The translations under genes were made by a program, and so were the position numbers. From Synergistaceae bacterium (GTDB lineage Bacteria; Synergistota; Synergistia; Synergistales; Aminobacteriaceae): 6,236 bases of DNA. The stretch lies in assembly GCA_017458545.1 (NCBI GenBank), contig JAFTBA010000106.1, positions 1 to 6,236 of the forward strand, in the 5' to 3' direction. Of the stretch, positions 1 to 6,167 are shown piece by piece. Position 1 is the first letter of the stretch. Each line of letters begins with the position of its first letter. The notes below the pieces were generated by a model, which was not told the origin of the DNA, ran no database searches, and saw only the letters and a program-made list of their open reading frames with translations.

Positions 1-513
1 CATGACCCTGAACTCTCATCAGGCGATATTGTGATAATGTCGGACTGTTTTGACGCTTCAGCATGGCATTCGGAACCGTCTGCTAAAGGTGAGGGAGTAG
101 ATTACAAGGATATTGATTTGTTGGGAGTGCGTTTTTACGAGTTAGGATTTCCCCAGAGCGATGATATTATATTTCTTCCGTCAGACGCAAAATTAAAGGC
201 TTCAGCTCTTTCGGTTAAGGACAAGTACAAATCAGGCAGAGTCGTTGAAGGCCGTATATCTTCGACATCGTCATGGGAGAACAGGGTTGACCGTATATTG
301 TTTCTTAATGAACAATTCAGCTCATCATGCGAGGAAATGGAGACATTTGCCGTTGCCAATATATGCAGGATTTACGGTGTTCCTTTTCTGGGAGTGCGCG
401 TAATCTCAAACTCTGCTATAAAAGGAATACAGTTCGATCCCAAAGTTGCCCGTTACTGTCAGGACTTTGTTATTGAAGTCGTGAAGAAAATTATCGAAGA
501 AAGGAAAAAATAA
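1..513 (+). CDS. MTA/SAH nucleosidase-like protein, 5'-truncated by window edge
   Basis: C-terminal 170 residues of a nucleoside phosphorylase-superfamily protein. The family cleaves the N-glycosidic bond of purine nucleosides such as 5'-methylthioadenosine and S-adenosylhomocysteine in the cytosol, recycling by-products of SAM-dependent reactions. The frame is open from base 1. The stretch GDIVIMSD (from about base 22) matches the family's conserved 'GDIV' strand, so the in-frame GTG at 31 is internal and not the start. The motif EEMETFAVANICRIYGVPFL (331-390) is the family signature: Met and Glu of 'MET' (337-342) match the pair that contacts the ribose. It is followed by VRVISNSA (394-417). 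In characterised MTA/SAH nucleosidases the 'ISD' Asp is the catalytic acid; here it is Asn (409-411), so adenosine-type specificity is uncertain and a 6-oxopurine substrate is possible. The N-terminal part lies outside the window. The next gene starts one base after the stop. Confidence 0.8.
   Translation, partial: HDPELSSGDIVIMSDCFDASAWHSEPSAKGEGVDYKDIDLLGVRFYELGFPQSDDIIFLPSDAKLKASALSVKDKYKSGRVVEGRISSTSSWENRVDRILFLNEQFSSSCEEMETFAVANICRIYGVPFLGVRVISNSAIKGIQFDPKVARYCQDFVIEVVKKIIEERKK
501..505 (+). promoter_or_regulatory. Shine-Dalgarno site supporting a TTG start
   Basis: AAGGA lies inside the last codons of the upstream nucleosidase gene, 9 bases before TTG at 515. No ATG or GTG lies at a suitable distance, and the aldolase family N-terminus aligns sensibly from this TTG, so the site fixes the start. 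It also implies coupled translation across the one-base gap. Confidence 0.65.
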
Positions 514-514
514 T

Positions 515-1564
515 TTGCACAAAATCAAATTCGAAACCGATTATCAGGAAGGTGCTTCCCCCGAAATATTAGAACGCTTAATCTCAACTAACCTTGAGCA
601 GACTTCAGGCTACGGCGAAGACCCTCACTGTCAGCACGCAAAAGACCTTATCCGCCGCGAAATCAACAGGCCAGATTCAGCGGTCTACTTCATGGCCGGA
701 GGCACTCAGACTAATACAACAGTCATTAAACACTTACTGACCCCCTGCGAGGGAGTAATCTCAGTTTCAACAGGGCATATCAACGTTCACGAGTCCGGCG
801 CAATCGAGTCAACAGGCCACAAGGTTCTAACTCTTCAGGGACACAACGGCCTCCTCAATGCTGAGGATTTACGCGCTTATATGGAGGCTTTCAACGCTGA
901 CCCGACAAACTCACATATGGTTCAGCCCGGTATGGTTTACATTTCATACTCGTCTGAACTCGGCACTATCTACACAAAATCTATGCTCACTGAAATTAAA
1001 CGGGTCTGCGAAAATTTCGGGCTTAAACTTTTTGTTGACGGCGCAAGATTAGGCACTGGGCTTACCTCTGAGGCTTCTGACATGAACATTAAGGATATTG
1101 CCAATCTCTGCGATGCCTTCTACATCGGAGGCACTAAGAACGGCGCATTGTTCGGTGAGGCTGTCGTCTTCCCTGAACCAGAACGCATTAACCTTAAACA
1201 CTTCACTACCATCATCAAACAGCAGGGAGGTCTCTTAGCTAAAGGAAGACTCTTAGGGATTCAGTTTGAAGTTTTGTTTGAGGACGGATTATTTTACCGA
1301 AACGCTAAGCACGCTAACACTCAGGCCATGAAAATTAAACGTGCTTTCATTGAGAAGGGTATACCGTTCTTAATCGACTCACCCACTAATCAGCAGTTCC
1401 CAATTCTCACCCGTCAGCAAAATGAAACCTTATCCGAAAATTTCAGCTATGAGTTATGGCAGCCTCTCAATGACGGAAAATCAGCGGTAAGATTCTGCAC
1501 AAGCTGGGCAACATCTGACAGCAATATAAACGAATTAGTAAAAGCAATTCAGAAGTTATCATAG
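515..1564 (+). CDS. ltaE: Low-specificity L-threonine aldolase-type PLP enzyme
   Basis: A 349-residue fold-type I PLP enzyme of the threonine aldolase/beta-eliminating lyase family. The usual reaction is retro-aldol cleavage of L-threonine and L-allo-threonine to glycine and acetaldehyde in the cytosol. Visible features: a glycine-rich phosphate-binding turn (AGGTQTN, residues 61-67); HINVHESGA (88-96) with the His that stacks on the PLP ring; FVDGARLG (173-180) with Asp175, which binds the PLP nitrogen, and Arg177; and IGGTKNGA (204-211) with Lys208 as the Schiff-base lysine. Near the C-terminus, VRFCTSWATSD (325-335) carries Arg326, the likely carboxylate-binding residue. Length is normal for the family (about 335-350). 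Translation starts at TTG 515. The gene lies between the nucleosidase and valS in one operon. Related PLP lyases cannot be fully excluded; the family call is firm and the exact substrate inferred. Confidence 0.88.
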   Translation: MHKIKFETDYQEGASPEILERLISTNLEQTSGYGEDPHCQHAKDLIRREINRPDSAVYFMAGGTQTNTTVIKHLLTPCEGVISVSTGHINVHESGAIESTGHKVLTLQGHNGLLNAEDLRAYMEAFNADPTNSHMVQPGMVYISYSSELGTIYTKSMLTEIKRVCENFGLKLFVDGARLGTGLTSEASDMNIKDIANLCDAFYIGGTKNGALFGEAVVFPEPERINLKHFTTIIKQQGGLLAKGRLLGIQFEVLFEDGLFYRNAKHANTQAMKIKRAFIEKGIPFLIDSPTNQQFPILTRQQNETLSENFSYELWQPLNDGKSAVRFCTSWATSDSNINELVKAIQKLS

Positions 1565-1570
1565 AAGGAG
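1563..1570 (+). promoter_or_regulatory. Ribosome-binding site of valS
   Basis: AGAAGGAG overlaps the last two bases of the aldolase stop codon and sits 5 bases before ATG 1576. This is a strong site. The 11-base gap leaves no room for a T-box leader directly before valS, so any such control would have to act further upstream on the operon. Confidence 0.75.
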
Positions 1571-1575
1571 TAAAA

Positions 1576-4251
1576 ATGACTACAAGAAAACGCAACAGGA
1601 ATTTGGACAAAAGTTATTCGCCCGACAGCATAGAACAGAAATGGTATGCCGAATGGGTTTCACACGGCCTCTTCAACGCCGAAATTGACTCAGGCAAAGA
1701 GGCTTTCTCAATCGTTATCCCTCCCCCTAACGTTACTGGATCGCTCCACGTAGGACACGCATTCGATCACACGTTCCAGGACATTATGTGCAGGACTAAA
1801 CGCATGGAAGGTTATAGCGTTCTGTGGCTGCCCGGTACTGACCACGCAGGTATAGCGACTCAAAACGTCGTCGAAAAAGACCTCGCAAAAAAGGGAATCT
1901 CACGTTACGATTTGGGACGCGATGAGTTCGTCAAAAAAGTCTGGGAATGGAAAAAAGTTTACGGTTCACGCATCATTGAACAGATGAAACGACTCGGTAA
2001 CTCCTGCGATTGGAGACGCGAAAGATTCACTCTTGACGAAGGATTATCACGAGCAGTACGCGCTGTGTTCGTCAGACTCTACAAGAAGGGTTTGATTTAC
2101 AGGGGCAAATACATCGTCAACTGGTGTCCCAGATGTGCAACTGCTATTTCCGATTTGGAGGTCGAATACGAAGACCGGCAGGGAAGTTTCTACTACGTTA
2201 AGTACCCTATTGTTGAGGCTGAAAACGGTGAGGATTACCTGCTTGTTGCAACAACAAGACCCGAAACTATCATCGGCGATGTCGCTATAGCAGTTCACCC
2301 CCGTTCCGAAAAATATAAACACCTCATCGGCAAACATGTCCGAGTCCCTTTGACCGACAGAGTGATTCCGATAATTGAGGACAATATGGTTGATCCTGAG
2401 TTCGGTACGGGCTGCGTTAAAATCACTCCTGCACATGACCCTAACGACTTTCTTGTCGGCCTCAATCACAACCTCGAACAAATACAGGTCATAGACTCTC
2501 GCGGCATAATGAACGAAAACGCAGGAAAATATCAGGGAATGACTATCGAACAGGCACGCAAAGAGTCTGCAAAAGATTTAGAGGAGTTAGGGCTGCTGCT
2601 GAAGACCGAACAGATTACTCACTCAGTAGGTCATTGTCAGAGGTGCGGAACAACTGTTGAGCCTTACCTCTCCGAACAGTGGTTCGTCAAAACTAAACCG
2701 CTTGCTGAACGCGGAGTGCAGGCAGTGAAAGACGGCCGAATCAAATGGACACCTGAGCAGTGGGAGAAGACTTATTTTAACTGGATGGAGAATATCCGCG
2801 ACTGGTGCATATCCCGTCAATTATGGTGGGGTCACAGAATCCCTGCTTGGGAATGCAAAGACTGCGGACATATTACGGTTGCCGAAGTTGACCCTACGGA
2901 ATGCGAGCACTGCCGCAGCAAAAACATTGAACAGGAGAGCGATGTACTTGATACTTGGTTCAGTTCGGCGTTATGGCCTTTCTCGACAATGGGATGGCCT
3001 GACGATAAACCCGAACTCAAATACTTCTACCCTACATCGTTAATGGTAACGGGGTTCGACATAATATTCTTCTGGGTAGCAAGAATGATTATGATGGGAC
3101 TCGAATTTATGGACGATGTACCGTTCAGGGACGTATACATTCACTCGCTGATAAGGGACGAACACGGCAAGAAAATGAGCAAGACTAAAGGCAACGTTAT
3201 TGACCCTCTCGTTATGATCGACAAGTACGGAGCTGACGCGCTCAGAATGACTTTAGCGGCGCTGTCCGTTCAGGGAAGGGATATACTTTTGTCGTCAACA
3301 AGAATCGAAACTTATCGCTTCTTCATGAATAAGCTCTGGAATGCCTCACGCTTTGCGTTAATGAATCTTGATGATGAGGAACAGACGATTGATTTATCAC
3401 AGTTACACCTTCATGACAGGTTCATACTCACTAGGACTCAGGAAATGGCTAAGAGTGTACGCGAACTGATTGACGCTTACGACATCGGTACTGCTGCCAG
3501 AGGGCTGTATGATTTCGTGTGGGGAGATCTGTGCGACTGGTACGTTGAGATGAGCAAGCCCGCGTTAAAGGGCGATGAGGGCGAAGCCAGAAAGCGCACG
3601 ACTCAGGGAGTGCTTGAACATGTATTCAGGACAGTACTGCCGTTGCTGCACCCGTTTATACCGTTTGTGACGGAAGAGCTTTGGGAGGCGTTCGGTTTCA
3701 ACGATGACTATATCATGAGGTCGTCATGGCCTGAGCCTGAGAGTGAGTATATTTTTGACGGTGCTGCTGAGGAAATGAGAGTCCTTCAGGAGGCTGTGAG
3801 GACATTGCGCAACTTGAGGGCCGAAGCTCATGTGCCTCCCCAGCAGAGACTCGCTAAGGCCGTAATCAGAGTCTCATCCGGAACGAAAACGGCTGAGATT
3901 CTGAGAGCGTCATTGAATCAGATTAGCGGACTTTGCAGGATTGACGATGTTGTGCTTGAGGAGCCTTCGGGCGAATGGAGTTACGGGCCTTCGCTTTCGA
4001 GCGTGAGCGGTGATGCTGAGGTGAAATTGCCTGTTGGTGATGTGCTTGATGTGCCTGAGGAAATTTCGAGGCTCGGTAAGGAAATCGCGTCAATCGAGAA
4101 GAACATAGCTTCGAGTCAGGCCAGACTCGATAAAGCTGATTTTGTTGCCCGTGCGCCTGCTGAAGTTGTTGAGAAGGAACGCAATAAAGTTGCTGAGGGT
4201 AAAGCTCAGATTGAGAGACTCAAGGCTAACCTTGAGAGCCTGAGCAAATAA
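1576..4251 (+). CDS. valS: Valyl-tRNA synthetase
   Basis: Complete class Ia aminoacyl-tRNA synthetase of 891 residues; it charges tRNA-Val with valine using ATP in the cytosol. Class I signatures: HVGH (58-61, in PPPNVTGSLHVGHAF) and KMSKT (533-537), a Thr variant of KMSKS. The CP1 editing domain, which hydrolyses mischarged Thr-tRNA-Val, is intact: TTRPETIIGD (226-235), Lys282 and AHDPND (286-291) with both aspartates. Cys pairs for zinc are seen at 184/187, 354/357, 427/430 and 443/446. The DWCISRQLWWGHRIPAW block (409-425) and DVLDTWFSSALWPFS (456-470) are typical. The anticodon-binding helical domain spans about 610-760, and the C-terminal tRNA-binding coiled coil about 825-891. Length and domain order are normal. 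The gene is third in the operon and is followed directly by a terminator. Glutamate codons shift from mostly GAA early to mostly GAG late. Confidence 0.99.
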   Translation: MTTRKRNRNLDKSYSPDSIEQKWYAEWVSHGLFNAEIDSGKEAFSIVIPPPNVTGSLHVGHAFDHTFQDIMCRTKRMEGYSVLWLPGTDHAGIATQNVVEKDLAKKGISRYDLGRDEFVKKVWEWKKVYGSRIIEQMKRLGNSCDWRRERFTLDEGLSRAVRAVFVRLYKKGLIYRGKYIVNWCPRCATAISDLEVEYEDRQGSFYYVKYPIVEAENGEDYLLVATTRPETIIGDVAIAVHPRSEKYKHLIGKHVRVPLTDRVIPIIEDNMVDPEFGTGCVKITPAHDPNDFLVGLNHNLEQIQVIDSRGIMNENAGKYQGMTIEQARKESAKDLEELGLLLKTEQITHSVGHCQRCGTTVEPYLSEQWFVKTKPLAERGVQAVKDGRIKWTPEQWEKTYFNWMENIRDWCISRQLWWGHRIPAWECKDCGHITVAEVDPTECEHCRSKNIEQESDVLDTWFSSALWPFSTMGWPDDKPELKYFYPTSLMVTGFDIIFFWVARMIMMGLEFMDDVPFRDVYIHSLIRDEHGKKMSKTKGNVIDPLVMIDKYGADALRMTLAALSVQGRDILLSSTRIETYRFFMNKLWNASRFALMNLDDEEQTIDLSQLHLHDRFILTRTQEMAKSVRELIDAYDIGTAARGLYDFVWGDLCDWYVEMSKPALKGDEGEARKRTTQGVLEHVFRTVLPLLHPFIPFVTEELWEAFGFNDDYIMRSSWPEPESEYIFDGAAEEMRVLQEAVRTLRNLRAEAHVPPQQRLAKAVIRVSSGTKTAEILRASLNQISGLCRIDDVVLEEPSGEWSYGPSLSSVSGDAEVKLPVGDVLDVPEEISRLGKEIASIEKNIASSQARLDKADFVARAPAEVVEKERNKVAEGKAQIERLKANLESLSK

Positions 4252-4260
4252 AACAATAAT
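4232..4260 (+). promoter_or_regulatory. Candidate sigma-70-type promoter for the restriction-modification module
   Basis: TTGAGA (4232-4237, five of six matches to TTGACA) is followed after exactly 17 bases by AATAAT (4255-4260, five of six matches to TATAAT, keeping the key second A and last T). The -35 lies in the valS coding sequence and the -10 just after its stop. Transcription would begin around 4266-4269, inside the downstream terminator and past its C-run. Called by eye only. AT-rich spacers often yield chance -10 boxes, but the optimal spacing and the location in front of an otherwise promoterless two-gene module favour it. Confidence 0.42.
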
Positions 4261-4294
4261 CCCCCGTTGCTCATTGACATCGGGGGTAATTTTT
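4261..4294 (+). terminator. Rho-independent terminator of the valS operon
   Basis: CCCCCG (4261-4266) pairs with CGGGGG (4281-4286). After one T-T mismatch the stem extends by TG (4268-4269) with CA (4278-4279), leaving a loop of about 8 bases. TAA and five T's (4290-4294) follow as a short U-tract. It begins 9 bases after the valS stop, the normal place for the end of an operon. The restriction gene's ATG is only 5 bases after the T-run, so the terminator also separates the two transcription units. Confidence 0.85.
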
Positions 4295-4299
4295 CTGAA

Positions 4300-5163
4300 A
4301 TGTTCAACGATATATTAGAGATAATTAATACTTCAGAGGGCAGAAATTTTTATGAGACATGCGGAATATTGGAAGCATGTATAAATTCGGACGTAAATTT
4401 TCCCGATACCCTTCGGCAGATCGGAATAATACCTGAATGTATACAGCACGATTCCAAAGAAGAAAAGTTATTCTCTAAGGCTTCGGATATTGTTTTAGCC
4501 CGTGCATTCAGTGAACTCGGGCTGAAAACATCAGTACTTCAGGAACGTTCCGACTCTGCTGATGTTACGGCAGAATCAAAAATTTACGGTTATACGCTTG
4601 TTGCAGATGCTAAGGCATTCAGGTTAAGCAGAACGGCAAAAAATCAAAAGGACTTTAAGATTACCGCTTTATCAGGATGGAGAAGGAAGAACGATTATGC
4701 AGTGTTATGCTCACCCTATTTTCAGTATCCTGCAAAGGCAAGCCAGATATATGCTCAAGCTCTAACGCATAATGTATGTTTATTCAGCTGGGAACATCTC
4801 ATCTTTCTTCTTGAGAACAACATAACAGAGACTAAAGAATTAAACCTCTCTGAAATTTGGAACTTCTGCGATAAGTTTTCGCATAAAGTGTTAGTATCTG
4901 ACATGAAGAAAAATTTTTTGCAGGACTTCAATGATTTTCTTTCTGTTTTTCTGAACATTGACAGTGAAATTTTTGCTGCCTCGTCGAAAACACAAATATC
5001 ATACATAATAAAACGCAGTAACATTGAAAAATCATTCTGGCTTGAGAGAATCGAAAGCATAAGGAATTATTCGCGTGAGCAGGCAGTCAATGAACTCATA
5101 AACTCCCTGAAAATTAATGAGAAGTTGAATCATATTGACGCTTACATCAGGAGTATATCATGA
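4300..5163 (+). CDS. hindIIIR: HindIII-family type II restriction endonuclease
   Basis: A 287-residue homologue of R.HindIII (300 residues), which cuts unmethylated A^AGCTT. Blocks I recognise as shared with HindIII: IGIIPE (41-46), EKLFSKA (55-61), FRLSRTAKNQKDFK (107-120), DYAVL with FQYP just after it, and LFSWEHL (161-167). The PD-(D/E)xK catalytic core appears as Asp88 in SADV, then VADAK with Asp103 and Lys105, matching HindIII's D-x14-DxK spacing. An Asp matching HindIII Asp123 is kept in NQKDF. The frame is intact, so activity is plausible. ATG 4300 is chosen because the in-frame TTG at 4267 lies in the terminator loop with no ribosome-binding site; ATG 4300 has only a GGGGG run 13 bases upstream. 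The gene precedes its methyltransferase and overlaps it by ATGA. It is clearly AT-richer than its neighbours (about 35% GC in five sampled lines). The AAGCTT specificity is inferred from homology. Confidence 0.95.
   Translation: MFNDILEIINTSEGRNFYETCGILEACINSDVNFPDTLRQIGIIPECIQHDSKEEKLFSKASDIVLARAFSELGLKTSVLQERSDSADVTAESKIYGYTLVADAKAFRLSRTAKNQKDFKITALSGWRRKNDYAVLCSPYFQYPAKASQIYAQALTHNVCLFSWEHLIFLLENNITETKELNLSEIWNFCDKFSHKVLVSDMKKNFLQDFNDFLSVFLNIDSEIFAASSKTQISYIIKRSNIEKSFWLERIESIRNYSREQAVNELINSLKINEKLNHIDAYIRSIS
5149..5153 (+). promoter_or_regulatory. Ribosome-binding site of the methyltransferase, inside the endonuclease gene
   Basis: AGGAG lies 6 bases before ATG 5160 and 9 bases before the adjacent in-frame ATG 5163, so either could start the protein. 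It sits within the last five codons of the endonuclease gene. It is a much better site than anything in front of the endonuclease, which should favour methyltransferase synthesis from the shared mRNA. Confidence 0.75.
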
Positions 5164-6080
5164 TGGAACCCGACACATTTATATGCGGTGACTCCATAGA
5201 AATCCTCAAGACATTCCCCGAAAACTCAATACATGCAATAATCTCTGATATACCCTACGGAATAGGTCTCGATGAATGGGACGTACTTCACAGCAACAAA
5301 AATTCAGCATACGGAGGTACTTCACCTGCTCAGGTTTCGGGCGGAGGGCTCTTCAGGCGCAGGGGTAAACCTCTTAACGGCTGGAGTGAGGCTGACAGGA
5401 ATATTCCGCGTGAGTATCAGGCTTGGTGTGAATCATGGGCTTCAGATTGGCTGAGAGTCCTTAAACCCGGAGGAACATGCTTTATCTTTGCAGGAAGACG
5501 TTACGCCCACAGATGTATTACAGCTCTTGAAGATGCAGGTTTCACATTCAGGGATATGCTTGCGTGGGAAAAAGATAATGCACCTCACCGAGCGCAAAGG
5601 CTATGTGCAATTTATGAGCGAAGAGGAGATTTTCAGAACGCTGCTGAGTGGGAAGGCTGGAGAGTCGCAAATCTCAGACCGTTATTTGAACCTGTGCTGT
5701 GGTTTCAGAAGCCTTACAGAACGGGCGGAACTATCGCTGACAATGTTATAAATTACGGACTTGGTGCTTGGAATGAAACTGCACTTGAAAAATATAATCT
5801 TCACGATGATATTTGCTCCAACATTATACGTGTTAAGCAATCCAGGAACGACAGCGGACTTCATATAGCCCAGAAACCCGTAAAATTAATGGAGATGTTG
5901 ATTTCGCTTGTTACTCTTGAAGGACATATTGTGTTAGACCCTTTCATGGGTTCAGGCACGACGTGTATAGCCGCAAGGAATCTTAACAGGCACTATATAG
6001 GGATTGACAATGAAGCGGCAAATATCATCACTGCTAAGGAAAGACTCAATGTCCCTGCACAGTTTGAAATAGCTTTGTAA
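5160..6080 (+). CDS. hindIIIM: HindIII-family adenine-N6 DNA methyltransferase
   Basis: A 306-residue homologue of M.HindIII (309 residues), the SAM-dependent enzyme that N6-methylates adenine in AAGCTT and so protects host DNA from the partner endonuclease. Motif order is that of a beta-class amino-methyltransferase: catalytic motif IV near the N-terminus as SDIPYG (29-34, a D-I-P-Y form of DPPY), the target-recognition part in the middle, and the SAM-binding motif near the C-terminus as DPFMGSGTT (260-268), with a QKP block (238-240) before it. Blocks typical of M.HindIII include GKPLNGWSEAD (69-79), CFIFAGRRYAHR (107-118), APHRAQR (141-147) and NLRPLFEP (171-178). The start overlaps the endonuclease stop (ATGA), so translation is probably coupled. 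GC content is close to the host-like genes upstream, unlike the partner gene. No frameshift or lost motif is seen, so it is probably active. Confidence 0.97.
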   Translation: MMEPDTFICGDSIEILKTFPENSIHAIISDIPYGIGLDEWDVLHSNKNSAYGGTSPAQVSGGGLFRRRGKPLNGWSEADRNIPREYQAWCESWASDWLRVLKPGGTCFIFAGRRYAHRCITALEDAGFTFRDMLAWEKDNAPHRAQRLCAIYERRGDFQNAAEWEGWRVANLRPLFEPVLWFQKPYRTGGTIADNVINYGLGAWNETALEKYNLHDDICSNIIRVKQSRNDSGLHIAQKPVKLMEMLISLVTLEGHIVLDPFMGSGTTCIAARNLNRHYIGIDNEAANIITAKERLNVPAQFEIAL

Positions 6081-6092
6081 GAGATAACTTAA

Positions 6093-6164
6093 CTTTTCAG
6101 GAGGATTTTTCATTTGCAGATATTATAATTATCAGGCTATAAAAACCTGAAAGGAGATAAATTT
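6093..6164 (+). promoter_or_regulatory. Possible leader region with mini-ORF and alternative RNA pairings
   Basis: AGGAGG (6099-6104) precedes either TTG 6114 (a four-codon ORF ending at 6128) or ATT 6112 (12 codons, residues after the start CRYYNYQAIKT, ending at 6150, just before the next ribosome-binding site). TCAGG (6132-6136) can pair with CCTGA (6146-6150). The same 3' strand can instead pair with 6093-6101 (nine pairs, one G-U), which would cover part of both ribosome-binding sites. A TATAAT (6124-6129) has no convincing -35. This could be translational attenuation of the next gene, or chance pairing in AT-rich spacer. Confidence 0.27.
6152..6156 (+). promoter_or_regulatory. Ribosome-binding site of the 3'-truncated gene
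   Basis: AGGAG lies 8 bases before TTG 6165 and 11 bases before the adjacent in-frame ATG 6168. Spacing favours TTG while codon preference favours ATG. A TTG start is already used at 515, so the choice is open; the product differs by one residue. Confidence 0.6.
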
Positions 6165-6167
6165 TTG

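Noticed and set aside
31..33. GTG at 31 as the start of the first gene
   Set aside because: The frame is open to base 1 and the residues before it (SSGDIV) belong to a conserved strand of the nucleosidase family, so the codon is internal.
2047..3020. Antisense frames of 62-144 codons opposite valS
   Set aside because: They lie wholly inside a conserved housekeeping gene, have no recognisable motifs and are shadows of its codon pattern.
3172..3186. KMSKT in place of KMSKS in valyl-tRNA synthetase as a functional anomaly
   Set aside because: Thr at this position is a tolerated variant in class I synthetases and all other motifs are intact.
4267..4299. TTG at 4267 as the endonuclease start, 11 residues earlier
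   Set aside because: It lies in the loop of the terminator with no ribosome-binding site, and the added residues (LIDIGGNFSE) are encoded by the hairpin itself. ATG 4300 gives a length close to the family's.
4274..4301. Perfect TTGACA (4274-4279) with TGAAAT (4296-4301) as the module promoter
   Set aside because: The start point would fall near 4307, downstream of the endonuclease ATG, and no good later start codon with a ribosome site is seen. The TTGAGA/AATAAT pair fits better.
4300..5159. Controller (C) protein gene or palindromic C-box near the module
   Set aside because: No small helix-turn-helix ORF and no paired C-box-like operators were seen on either side of the module.
5682..5864. 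Antisense frame opposite the methyltransferase gene
   Set aside because: Short, with no ribosome-binding site or family features; lies within a conserved coding sequence.
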